From: an uncultured Prevotella sp.
Lineage (GTDB): Bacteria > Bacteroidota > Bacteroidia > Bacteroidales > Bacteroidaceae
NCBI GenBank assembly: GCA_905233555.1
Contig: CAJODF010000012.1
Location: 1-36,717 of the forward strand
DNA: 36,717 bases
Reading direction: 5' to 3'
Shown: in pieces, positions 9,901-18,183 of the stretch
Numbering within the stretch: the first letter of the stretch is position 1
How the letters are laid out: the number at the start of each line of letters is the position of its first letter
The notes under the pieces: model-generated
Told to the model about the DNA's origin: nothing
Seen by the model: only the letters and a program-made list of their open reading frames with translations
The model's database searches: none
Program-made: the position numbers and the translations under genes

Positions 9901-10223
9901 CGGATCATTACGGTGCAGACATTGTGACACCGCGCTTCAATGCTAAACTTGGTAACGATCCGCTTTATCATGGTACACAATACAAGTGTGATGGCTCTTA
10001 TATCCGTCTGAAGAATATTGAGTTGGGCTATACTTTCACCCAGCCTTGGATCCGTAAGATGGGCATGAAGGACCTGAAACTCTTCGTCAGTGCTAATAAC
10101 TTGTGGGTATGGACTCGCATGCCAGATGACCGTGAGTCGAACTTCGCCGCTAATGGTAATGCCGGTAACGGTGCTTATCCTACCATGAGACGTATCAACT
10201 TCGGTATTAAGTTCAATCTTTAA
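6993..10223 (+). CDS. xusA: SusC-family TonB-dependent xylo-oligosaccharide transporter XusA
   Basis: Outer-membrane TonB-dependent channel, 1076 aa. After a long N-region and hydrophobic signal (cleavage probably after MWAQ, about residue 49) comes a carboxypeptidase-regulatory-like domain (about 52-125: ISIKGTVVDANGEALIGASV). The SusC plug follows (QEVVVVGYGQQKK, LVLVDGIERPMSSV, ANGVILITTKRG), then a 22-strand-type barrel ending in the aromatic-rich strand INFGIKFNL. A start at 7026 (MKQLSNLL) is also possible. It is followed 13 bp later by xusB, its expected SusD-like lid. Naming rests on family plus the gene order xusABCDE-GH10, which matches the conserved Bacteroidetes xylan cluster; substrate specificity is inferred from that order. 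Confidence 0.93.
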   Translation: MNKEYESKSDKMKQLSNLLSETVLLGARRLRRMSALLLMMTFCTTMWAQGGISIKGTVVDANGEALIGASVVVKGNTSVGAVTDFDGNFSLSVPSEATTIVASYVGMDSKELRVGKQREFKIVLTDNTQLQEVVVVGYGQQKKASVVGAITQTTGEVLERAAGISDIGAALTGNLPGVVTMASSGMPGDEEPQIVIRGTSSWNNSSPLVLVDGIERPMSSVDIQSVANISVLKDASATAVYGVKGANGVILITTKRGQEGKAQISVSANAIMKVPSKLPDKYDSYESLMARNTVVEHELNLSPDSWAYIRSQDFINNYRFRSDTDKDEFGNLMIERYPNVDWQRALFEDYTMSYNANMNISGGTRFVKYFAGVDFVKEGDLYKDFDNGRNYTTGYNFYRVNVRSNLDFNITKTTVLKVNIAGSNGVRKSPFNQPDWSEWQEAQRWNGIYNISGDVFLPRYSDGSWGFLPGSTNVDNGARSLALGGTQYTTTTRINTDFVLEQKLDFITKGLAARGMISWDNNFTESGRGINDLYNDPQTKWINPDTGEVVYKEPYEAYDRFDYTQGNQWSINGGNVGNTTRNLNYQLQLSWARTFGKHDVSAMGVFARQESAWATTMIPSYREDWVFRATYGFAGKYFLEYNGAYNGSEKFSKDNRFAFFNSGAIGWMISEEPFMKVLRDKKILDMLKLRASYGEIGDDNVGGRFLYMNQWSYGGQTAMDVQNGNSIYKWYREASLGNPDVHWETVRKLNIGVDYGILGGLFAGSLEFFRDKRFDILVTGSQRAVPSYFGQDPVAANLGEVVTNGYELEIRFNKVLNNKMRFWANMSMTHAKNEIKVKDDPEMYPSYRKQAGYAINQEHAFIDKGMMQNYDAIYGSPKYDSNDVLKLPGDYYIVDFNGDGVIDNVNDFVPYGYSSTPQNTYNATIGFEWKGFNFFAQFYGVTNVTRDVTMVSFADVMVANVYDQGTWWSTDHYGADIVTPRFNAKLGNDPLYHGTQYKCDGSYIRLKNIELGYTFTQPWIRKMGMKDLKLFVSANNLWVWTRMPDDRESNFAANGNAGNGAYPTMRRINFGIKFNL

Positions 10224-10236
10224 AACAGAGAAAGCA

Positions 10237-12240
10237 ATGAAAAAGTTTATTAATCAAAATATCATACTGGGTATTGCTGCCTTATTGCTCTCATTGGGAA
10301 TGACTTCTTGTTCAGACTATCTGGACAAATCGCCTGACTCTACGGTAGGAGAAGAAACAGCCTTTGTGAACTTCACAAACTTCCAGGGTTTTGTGGAGGA
10401 GATTTACAATTGCATACCCAATAAGGAATCGTGCTACTGGTGTACCACCTTTAACTGGGGTGATGATGAGATCATGAACACCGGTATCGGTGATACCCAT
10501 GTAACTGCCCACTTTGACTTGGGCGACTATCGTCATTGGTATGACGAGGCTGATAAGGGTGGACAGCAGAGTTGGCTGAATCGTCCTGGTTCGAACCCCT
10601 CTTCTACTGCTACGTTTGACCATTCTCTGGCTGGCCATGCTTGGTATTGTGTGCGCAAGGCCAATATCGGTTTGGAGAATCTGGATAAGTTGGTGGATGC
10701 AACACAGGAAGAAAAAGACGTTATCAAAGGTCAGTTGCTTTTCTTCCGTGCCTGGTGGCATCATCAGCAGATGGAATGGTTCGGCGGTCTGCCTTATATT
10801 GATAAGGTGTTCAAATACGACGACGAACTGAAAGAAGCCCGTCTGTCATTCAAGGAGTGTGCAGAGAAATGTGCTGCCGACTATCGTGCAGCTGCCGATC
10901 TGCTGCCTAACAACTGGGATGACACAGAAGTAGGTGCCAGGACACTCGGTAAGAACGATATTCGTATTACTAAGGTATGCGCGCTCGCGTATTTAGGTAA
11001 GGTGTTGCTCTGGGCTGCATCTCCGCTGAACAATCTGGGTGCCCAGACGGGTGGCTTGGCCAGTGGCGCGACCTATAAGTATGACACTGCTTTGGCTGCT
11101 CAGGCTGCCGCTGCTTTGGGTGAGGCCCTGACTTTCGTTCAGGACAGTGTCACGCCATACGGATTGGCTGAGTTTAGCTATTCAGATATATATAACCATG
11201 TGGCTGAGTCGGGTTCGGCAAGCAATTTCTCTGATATCTTCCGTACCACAGGTCAAGGCTGGAAGGTTCCTGGCAGTATTGAGGCTGTGATGCGCGGTCC
11301 TGGTACCCCGACGAACAGTTCTAACTGGAACTTCGCAAAGTTGTGGGGTCCGAAGGTGAACAACCTTGTGGAGCACGATGCTGTGATTCACATGCCGACT
11401 GCCAACTATGTAACATACGCTTACGGAATGGCTAACGGTGAGCCTATCGTGCTGGCTGACGGTTCGCTGAATCCGGAGTCAGGTTTCGATCCTACCCATC
11501 CATATAAGGATCGTGACCCGCGTTTCTATCACGATATTATGTTCGACGGATTCAAGTTCCTGAACACGACCCCTGAGGAAGTGGATAAGGATTTCCAGTA
11601 TTTACAGTTGTTTACAGGTGGTAACATGGTTCCGACAGGCGATCCCCGTCGTAGTGCCGACGGTAGCCGTACGGGTTACTTCTGCCAGAAGTTGGTTCCC
11701 CACCAGTGTAACAAATACGATGGTATGTATAACTGGGGTGGTGCCTTGAGTTGCTATCTTCCCTATATGCGTTTAGCCGATATTTATCTGCTCTATGCCG
11801 AGGCATGTGCAGCCGCAGGTGGTGCTTCTTATTCCTCTAATTGTTCGTTGACTGCAGAGGATGCGATTAATGAACTCCGCGACCGTGTCGGTGCAGGCCA
11901 TGTGGCAGCCCAGTTTACGGGCGACCAGAAGAAGTTCATCGACGAGGTTCGTCGTGAGCGTGCCTGTGAGTTGGCCTTTGAGGGCTTCCGTTGGCAGGAT
12001 TTGCAGCGTTGGCTGCTCCTTACCGAGTATCCCTATAATATCAAGACTCGTCAGGAGTTCTATCGTGATCCTGAGGAAGGTTTCGATTATACGAAGGATG
12101 ATCCCCGTGATGCAAGAGTAACTGGCTGGGGCGAAACGGTTATCGTTAAGCGTAACCTTGCTGTCAAGCATTATCTGCTGCCGTTTAAGGAGAAAGATGT
12201 TTATCTCTCTGGGGAATTTAAGCAGAATCCGGGATGGTAA
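10237..12240 (+). CDS. xusB: SusD-family xylan-binding surface lipoprotein XusB
   Basis: 667-aa SusD/RagB-type lipoprotein that should cap XusA and bind xylan chains at the cell surface. The signal peptide ends in a lipobox (GMTSC, Cys about 26) followed by SDYLDKSP, the classical SusD beginning. The TPR-like helical core is visible (KGQLLFFRAWWHHQQMEWFGGLPYID), as is the C-terminal SusD signature (RRERACELAFEGFRWQDLQRW). It is longer than many SusD proteins (about 500-600 aa). It lies 13 bp after xusA and 42 bp before xusC in the same operon. Confidence 0.93.
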   Translation: MKKFINQNIILGIAALLLSLGMTSCSDYLDKSPDSTVGEETAFVNFTNFQGFVEEIYNCIPNKESCYWCTTFNWGDDEIMNTGIGDTHVTAHFDLGDYRHWYDEADKGGQQSWLNRPGSNPSSTATFDHSLAGHAWYCVRKANIGLENLDKLVDATQEEKDVIKGQLLFFRAWWHHQQMEWFGGLPYIDKVFKYDDELKEARLSFKECAEKCAADYRAAADLLPNNWDDTEVGARTLGKNDIRITKVCALAYLGKVLLWAASPLNNLGAQTGGLASGATYKYDTALAAQAAAALGEALTFVQDSVTPYGLAEFSYSDIYNHVAESGSASNFSDIFRTTGQGWKVPGSIEAVMRGPGTPTNSSNWNFAKLWGPKVNNLVEHDAVIHMPTANYVTYAYGMANGEPIVLADGSLNPESGFDPTHPYKDRDPRFYHDIMFDGFKFLNTTPEEVDKDFQYLQLFTGGNMVPTGDPRRSADGSRTGYFCQKLVPHQCNKYDGMYNWGGALSCYLPYMRLADIYLLYAEACAAAGGASYSSNCSLTAEDAINELRDRVGAGHVAAQFTGDQKKFIDEVRRERACELAFEGFRWQDLQRWLLLTEYPYNIKTRQEFYRDPEEGFDYTKDDPRDARVTGWGETVIVKRNLAVKHYLLPFKEKDVYLSGEFKQNPGW

Positions 12241-12282
12241 CCTTTAAGGGTATAATATTAAAAAGGTAAAAAAGTAAAAGAT

Positions 12283-15096
12283 ATGAAACATAATAAATAT
12301 ATCGTACTGTCAGTTCTCTTTGCTTTGTCGGCTGCAACGCCCGTCGAGGCACAGATTGACGCGACGGACACGACCCAGGTAAACGTGGCGTTCCGCAAGG
12401 TTGCCAAGGAAGACATCTTGGGCGGTGTCTCCAGCCTAAACTACAGGGATCTGATGGATAAGAACTACAATACCTACAGTCTGGATAACATGCAAGGTTA
12501 TGTGGCCGGTTATAATGGTGCAGGTATGTGGGGTTTTACTGATCAGTTGGTTCTGATTGATGGAGTGCCTCGTGAGGCAAATAATGTCCTGCCTTCTGAA
12601 ATAGAGGAGATTACGTTCCTGAAAGGAGCGCAGGCCGTGGTTCTTTATGGCAGCCGTGCCGCTAAGGGTGTGATTCTGATTACGACCAAACGTGGCCGCG
12701 TGACTGACGGACTGAATGTGGACGTCCGTGTTAATACTGGATGGAATGTTTCCAAATCTACTCCTGAGTATTTGGGTTCTGCTGAGTATATGAAATACTA
12801 TAATCAGGCGCTTGCAAATGACGGTAAGAATCCTCTCTATACGGATCAGGACATCCAGAATTATGCCAGTGGTATCAATCCTTATCGCTATGCTGATGTA
12901 GATTTCTATTCTTCGGAGTACATCAAGAAGGCTTATAACCGTACGGATGCCAGTGTAGAGATTGAGGGCGGTAATGATCGTGCCAAGTTCTATTCGAACG
13001 TAAGTTACTATCGCTTTGGTGACTATTTTAAGTTTGGTGAAGCCGAGAATAACTACACCGACCGTTTCAATGTACGTGGTAATGTGGATGTTCGTATCAA
13101 CAACTATATCAAGGCGTATGTGAATGCCAATGCTACCTATTACAATGCCCGTTCTGCCAATGGCGGTAGTTACTGGGAGGCAGCAGCAAGTTGGCGTCCG
13201 AACCGTATTGCTCCGCTGATTCCGATGTCCTATATTGATCCGACTTCCGAACAGCCGATGATTGCCTTGTCGTCTTCTACACACATCATTGATGGCAAAT
13301 TCCTTGCAGGTACCCAGTCGGACCAAACCAATATCTTTGCCGACTATTATGCTGCCGGTAAGAATACATGGACCAGCCGTCAGTTCCAGTTTGACGCAGG
13401 TGTGAATATTGATCTTGGTTCTGTGCTGAAAGGTCTGAGTTTCCATACGTTGATTGCTGTTGACTACCAGACCAGTTATACGACAGCATATAACAACACG
13501 TATGCAACATTTACCCCGACCTGGAATGATGCAAACCAGATCACTTATCTGGACAACCGAGAGAAGGTGGACCAGAAGACGGGTATGCAGTCAGTCAGTG
13601 GTGCTACCGATAACCAGATGATTACCTTCAATGCACACTTCGACTATAACCGTACATTTGCCGAGAAGCATAATGTCAGCGCTATGGTGGTTGCCAATGG
13701 TTTCCAGCAGACCAAGTCAGGACAGTATCACAAGATTAGTAATGCCAACCTCGGCTTAGACCTGTCTTACAACTACGATCATAAGTATTATGCAGAATTT
13801 GCTTTCGCTACGCCTTGGTCGGCTAAGTTGCCCGAAGGTAAGCGTGCTGGCTTCTCTCCTTCTGGTACCATCGGATGGAACATTGCTCGGGAGGCATTTA
13901 TGGAAGGTAGTGTGTTTGACGCACTGACATTGAGTGGTAGTTACAGCGTTTTGAATTCTGACCTCGATATCTCTAATTTCTATATGTATCAGGGACGTTA
14001 TAACAGTGGTGGCGCGTGGTATGACTGGAATGGTATGACTGGTTTTAGTACCACACAATCAACGCAAGGTGGTAACGATGGTCTTACATTTATTAAGCGT
14101 AAGGAGATTTCGGCCAGCCTCCATGCTGAACTGATGAAGCGTGCTTTGTCAATCGATGCTTCATTCTTCAAGAGTGAGATGGATGGCGGTATCATCACCG
14201 CTGCCAATCAGGTGCCGAGTTACTTCAAGGTATATTGGCCTGAGTCTTCATTCCTCTCTTATCTGAACTACAACAAGGATAGCCGTACAGGCTTCGATGT
14301 GGCTGTGAAGTATAAGAAGGACTTTGGTGACTTTGGTATGGAGTTGGGTGCGAACCTGACTTATTACACCACGAAGGCTACGAAGCGTGACGATGATCAG
14401 TATGAGTATGCCTATCAGTATCGTCAGGACCAGCCTCTGGATGCTATCTGGGGCTATGAGTGCCTGGGATTCTATCAGGAGTCTGAATTTGAAGATGGCA
14501 AATTGTCTGCAAGTCTTCCCCAGCCTGCTCTCGGTGGAACTATTAAGCCCGGTGATCTGAAGTATAAGGATCAGAATGGTGACGGTATTATCGATAGTAA
14601 GGACCAGGTGAACTTAGCAAAAGGCGGTTGGTATGGAGCTCCTACTACTTTAGGTGTGAACCTGACCTTCAAGTATAAGAACTTCACGCTCTTCCTGCTG
14701 GGTATCGGCGGCTTCGGCGGTCATGGTATCAAGAACAATAGTTACTGGTGGATTTCTGGTAACGACAAGTATTCTGCTGTGGTACGTGACGCATGGACAC
14801 CTGAGACAGCCGCTACTGCCAAGTATCCTCGTCTGACGACTTCTAATGCAGCCAATAATCGTCAGACATCAGACTTCTGGATGTACTCTACCTCTCGTTT
14901 CGACCTTGCCAAGGTACAGTTGACCTACGATTTCCCGAAGACCATTATCGGCAACGGCATCGTCAAGGGTCTCTCTCTCTATGTGAGCGGCAACAGTCTG
15001 CTGACGATTGCTAAAGAACGTGAGTTGCTGGAAATGAATGTCGGTGAAGCGCCGCAGGCTCGTTTCTACAACCTTGGTGCAAAAGTATCTTTCTAA
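12283..15096 (+). CDS. xusC: Second SusC-family TonB-dependent transporter XusC
   Basis: 937-aa outer-membrane channel, the second SusC of the tandem pair. After a short signal peptide (AATPVEAQ) it enters almost directly into the plug domain (VAFRKVAKEDILGGVSSL, LVLIDGVPREANN, AKGVILITTKRGR). It therefore lacks the carboxypeptidase-regulatory-like domain that XusA has, which explains most of the 140-residue difference. The barrel continues to the C-terminal FYNLGAKVSF. There is no frameshift or internal stop, so the short form looks genuine. A plausible A/G-rich ribosome site precedes the ATG. Substrate assignment rests on position between xusB and xusD. Confidence 0.92.
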   Translation: MKHNKYIVLSVLFALSAATPVEAQIDATDTTQVNVAFRKVAKEDILGGVSSLNYRDLMDKNYNTYSLDNMQGYVAGYNGAGMWGFTDQLVLIDGVPREANNVLPSEIEEITFLKGAQAVVLYGSRAAKGVILITTKRGRVTDGLNVDVRVNTGWNVSKSTPEYLGSAEYMKYYNQALANDGKNPLYTDQDIQNYASGINPYRYADVDFYSSEYIKKAYNRTDASVEIEGGNDRAKFYSNVSYYRFGDYFKFGEAENNYTDRFNVRGNVDVRINNYIKAYVNANATYYNARSANGGSYWEAAASWRPNRIAPLIPMSYIDPTSEQPMIALSSSTHIIDGKFLAGTQSDQTNIFADYYAAGKNTWTSRQFQFDAGVNIDLGSVLKGLSFHTLIAVDYQTSYTTAYNNTYATFTPTWNDANQITYLDNREKVDQKTGMQSVSGATDNQMITFNAHFDYNRTFAEKHNVSAMVVANGFQQTKSGQYHKISNANLGLDLSYNYDHKYYAEFAFATPWSAKLPEGKRAGFSPSGTIGWNIAREAFMEGSVFDALTLSGSYSVLNSDLDISNFYMYQGRYNSGGAWYDWNGMTGFSTTQSTQGGNDGLTFIKRKEISASLHAELMKRALSIDASFFKSEMDGGIITAANQVPSYFKVYWPESSFLSYLNYNKDSRTGFDVAVKYKKDFGDFGMELGANLTYYTTKATKRDDDQYEYAYQYRQDQPLDAIWGYECLGFYQESEFEDGKLSASLPQPALGGTIKPGDLKYKDQNGDGIIDSKDQVNLAKGGWYGAPTTLGVNLTFKYKNFTLFLLGIGGFGGHGIKNNSYWWISGNDKYSAVVRDAWTPETAATAKYPRLTTSNAANNRQTSDFWMYSTSRFDLAKVQLTYDFPKTIIGNGIVKGLSLYVSGNSLLTIAKERELLEMNVGEAPQARFYNLGAKVSF

Positions 15097-15116
15097 ATTG
15101 ATAAAGGATTACAGAT

Positions 15117-16934
15117 ATGAAACTTAAGAATATTATTCTTCTCGGTACAGCCGCAGTGGCATTCACGGCTTGTGATGACCTTTTCGAGCCGGCTATTGAG
15201 AATAACCATGATATCACTGACATGTACAGTGATCCGCAGTTTGCGCGTGGTATTATTGACAATGCCTTCCTGGTGTTGCCATACGAAGAGAATCCCACGA
15301 ACATGACGGATTTGGGTACCGACAATGCAGTCTCTAACGACTACGACAACACTTACAAGAGGATGGCTTCTGGTGCATGGAAGTCAGATAATGACCCGGT
15401 GAGCCAGTGGAACACACGTTATCACGCCATCCAGTATTGTAACTTGTTCCTTGAGAACTGTGACCAGGTGGAGTGGGACTACTCTTCTGAGGCCTTGAAA
15501 CAGATGCATAATGATTTGTATAAAGGCCAGGCCTACGCTATTCGCGGTCTGCAATTCTTCTACCTGCTTCGTGCTCATGCGGGCAAGGTGAACGGTGAAT
15601 TGATGGGTGTACCCATTCATACCTCTTCTGAAGACGGTTCTTCTGATTTTAACAAAGGCCGTGACTCTTTCAAGGACTGCATCGACCAGATTATCTCTGA
15701 CTTCGATGAGGCTCTGAAATACTTGCCGATGGAGTATGGTGACATTACAGGTGCCGTTCCTGCCAAGTATGCACAGATGGGTGGAAAAGACTCAGAATAC
15801 AATCGTGCTTTCGGTGATATGCAGCGTGGTAAGATTGATGGTAAGATGATTGCTGCTTTCAAGGCTCAGGTTGCCCTCTTTGCTGCTTCTCCTGCCTATT
15901 CTTCTGCTAATGCTATGTCGTGGGAGGATGCTGCTAGGTATGCTGTGCTCTCTCTGAATAATGTCGGTGGTCTGGGAGGTATGGATCCAGAAGGATGGCA
16001 TTGGTTTGATAATACTGGTAAATGGATCGACAACTTTGGCTTCACCGATCCGGATCCTCAGGAGATCTGCTGGCGTGGTGTCGTGGGTATGAGTTCTTCA
16101 TATGAGTCCAGTAACTATCCTCCCTCACTCTATGGTAGTGGTCGTGTCAATCCGACACAGAACCTGGTGGATGCCTTCCCGATGGCCAATGGTCTGCCTA
16201 TCAGTGCCCCCAACAGTGGCTATGATGTGGATAATCCATATGAGAACCGCGACCCGCGTCTGACGAGTTATATCTTGGTTCACAATGGCAAGTGTGGTGC
16301 TCGTGGTCAGAAGATCAGTACTGCAGTCAACAATGAAAAGAACAGTGACGGTCTTGACCGTGAGTCTGGTTTGTCAACCAGAACAGGTTACTATCTGCGT
16401 AAATTGCTCCGTAGCGATCTGAACTTGAATGCGTCAAATGCTGATAAGAAGCATTTTGGTGCCCGTATCCGTTATACGGAGATTTTCCTCGACTATGCTG
16501 AGGCTGCCAATGAGGCTTCTGGTCCTAAGACTGCCGTCGGTGGAGCCAATTACTCAGCATACGATGTCATTAAGGCTATACGCCAGCGTGCTGGTGTGGG
16601 TGTCGATAGTGATCCCTATTTGGAGGAGTGCGCCACTTCTAAGGAGAAGATGCGTGAACTTATCCACAATGAGCGCCGTCTGGAACTCTGTTTTGAGAAC
16701 CATCGCTTCTGGGATCTCCGCCGTTGGAATGAGATGAGTAAACTCAATGAGCCTATCAAGGGTATGAGAGTCACCCAGACAGACGAGAAGGGTGCCACAG
16801 GCCCCGGTTCTTACGAGGTGTTCACTTTGCCAGATGAGCCACGTAACTATCAGGACTATATGGTCTATGGACCGATTCCTTATAGTGAGATATTGAAATG
16901 GAGCAACCTTCTTCAGAATGATGGTTGGAAGTAA
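15117..16934 (+). CDS. xusD: Second SusD-family surface lipoprotein XusD
   Basis: 605-aa SusD/RagB-type glycan-binding lipoprotein. The signal peptide ends in FTAC (lipobox Cys about 19) followed by DDLFEPAIENN. The SusD helical core (YKGQAYAIRGLQFFYLLRAHAG) and C-terminal signature (NERRLELCFENHRFWDLRRWNEM) are clear. It starts 20 bp after xusC and is expected to pair with that channel. Its TAA stop overlaps a possible ATG at 16934 upstream of xusE (TAATG), a sign of tight translational linkage. Confidence 0.93.
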   Translation: MKLKNIILLGTAAVAFTACDDLFEPAIENNHDITDMYSDPQFARGIIDNAFLVLPYEENPTNMTDLGTDNAVSNDYDNTYKRMASGAWKSDNDPVSQWNTRYHAIQYCNLFLENCDQVEWDYSSEALKQMHNDLYKGQAYAIRGLQFFYLLRAHAGKVNGELMGVPIHTSSEDGSSDFNKGRDSFKDCIDQIISDFDEALKYLPMEYGDITGAVPAKYAQMGGKDSEYNRAFGDMQRGKIDGKMIAAFKAQVALFAASPAYSSANAMSWEDAARYAVLSLNNVGGLGGMDPEGWHWFDNTGKWIDNFGFTDPDPQEICWRGVVGMSSSYESSNYPPSLYGSGRVNPTQNLVDAFPMANGLPISAPNSGYDVDNPYENRDPRLTSYILVHNGKCGARGQKISTAVNNEKNSDGLDRESGLSTRTGYYLRKLLRSDLNLNASNADKKHFGARIRYTEIFLDYAEAANEASGPKTAVGGANYSAYDVIKAIRQRAGVGVDSDPYLEECATSKEKMRELIHNERRLELCFENHRFWDLRRWNEMSKLNEPIKGMRVTQTDEKGATGPGSYEVFTLPDEPRNYQDYMVYGPIPYSEILKWSNLLQNDGWK

Positions 16935-16963
16935 TGAAACAATGTAAAAAAGAAATGATGATT

Positions 16964-18049
16964 ATGAAACGTAATTTATTAACATTCATCTGCGGAATTA
17001 GTCTTGTCTGCGCATTCTGGTCATGTAAGAACGGTGACATCGATTTCCCTGACTACGAAAAAGGTACGACAGTCTATTTCCCCTATCAGTATCCGGTTCG
17101 TACCATCGTGCTGGGTGATGATGAATACGACCTTACGTACGACCATGCAAAAAAGTGTCAGATTATGGCTACTTTCGGTGGTTCATATAATGGTTCCAAT
17201 GGTTCTGTTCAGGTCGCTGTCGATGAGAGTCTGGTGAATAACCTGACTTTTGAGGACGGCACTCCTGTAAAGGTGATGCCCTCCAGCTTCTACACCCTCT
17301 CTACCACCACCCTTTCTTTCAATGGTACGATGAACGGTGCAACAGAGGTACAGTTGACACAGGATTTCTTCAATGATCCCGATGCCGTCAAGAACACGTA
17401 TGTGATTCCTTTGGTTATGATGAGCCAGACAGGTTTCGGTAAGATCCTGACAGGCGAACTGGCTGAGGAAACACCGAATCCAGCTCGTTGCAATGATCTG
17501 TTGTGGAATGTTCAGCCGAAAGACTATGTACTTTATTGCGTGAAGTTCCAGAACAAATATTCGGGCTGGTGGCTTACCAACGGCACCACTTCTACTGCTG
17601 ACATCGAGAAGGCAAGTACCGTTCAGGTAAAAACAAAGAGCGAGAACAGTTGTATTTACACAGTTACTCGTACCAGAAGTTATATGGCACAGGCGTTTGA
17701 TGAAGACGGTCTGCCGGAATTGGACGAAGAGGGTAACGAGGTCTTTAATGAAGAACAGCGTGTCTTCAATGTTGACCTTCTGCTGACCTTCGACGGTAGT
17801 GAGAACTGCACGATTACCTCTCTGACAGATGGCATTACAGCATCTGGTACAGGCTCTTGGGGTGACAACACCGAAAAGAAGGCTTGGGGTAACAAGGATC
17901 GTGACGGTATGGAACTGAACTACTCCATTGACTTTGGTGTAGATGACGCAGGTAATGCCATACAGAAGGATGCTACCCACGAGAAGATGGTATGGCAGCG
18001 TAGTGGTGTTGTCATAGAAGAATTTGCTCCCGTCTATACAGGACAGTAA
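16964..18049 (+). CDS. xusE: XusE-like surface lipoprotein (DUF1735/BT_3987-type N-terminal domain)
   Basis: 361-aa predicted outer-membrane lipoprotein, the surface glycan-binding protein that follows the SusCD pairs in xylan clusters. The signal peptide MKRNLLTFICGIS... ends in a lipobox with Cys in FWSCKNG. The N-terminal ~150 residues (strand-rich, TVYFPYQYPVRTIVLG, then a segment on VAVDESLVNNL) resemble the DUF1735 fold common in SGBPs; the C-terminal half is a separate beta-rich domain. Start 16964 was chosen because it gives the cleanest signal peptide; in-frame ATGs at 16925 and 16934 would add short hydrophilic extensions. Ligand is inferred from context. A hairpin follows the gene. 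Confidence 0.85.
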   Translation: MKRNLLTFICGISLVCAFWSCKNGDIDFPDYEKGTTVYFPYQYPVRTIVLGDDEYDLTYDHAKKCQIMATFGGSYNGSNGSVQVAVDESLVNNLTFEDGTPVKVMPSSFYTLSTTTLSFNGTMNGATEVQLTQDFFNDPDAVKNTYVIPLVMMSQTGFGKILTGELAEETPNPARCNDLLWNVQPKDYVLYCVKFQNKYSGWWLTNGTTSTADIEKASTVQVKTKSENSCIYTVTRTRSYMAQAFDEDGLPELDEEGNEVFNEEQRVFNVDLLLTFDGSENCTITSLTDGITASGTGSWGDNTEKKAWGNKDRDGMELNYSIDFGVDDAGNAIQKDATHEKMVWQRSGVVIEEFAPVYTGQ

Positions 18050-18132
18050 TTGGGAACAATGATTTGAGTGGAAAGTTAATAACCCATTGCCCGCCTTTGG
18101 GTGGACAATATTAGAACTTTACATTGTTTTGG

Positions 18133-18164
18133 GGTCCGGGCTTGAGAAAGTCCGGACCGTTTTT
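18133..18164 (+). terminator. Intra-operon hairpin with T-tract between xusE and the GH10 gene
   Basis: GGTCCGG pairs with CCGGACC around a 12-nt loop, followed by GTTTTT. It has the form of an intrinsic terminator but lies only about 20 bp before the next gene on the same strand, so it may reduce rather than stop transcription into the xylanase gene. A very weak promoter-like pair (TTTG at 18096, TACATTG at 18120, 20-nt spacing) lies just upstream. Confidence 0.6.
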
Positions 18165-18183
18165 CCTAAGATAAAGAAGAAAT

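Noticed and set aside
12283..15096. XusC as a truncated or broken SusC
   Set aside because: It has its own signal peptide, an intact plug and a proper C-terminal strand with no frameshift, so it is a short form rather than a pseudogene.
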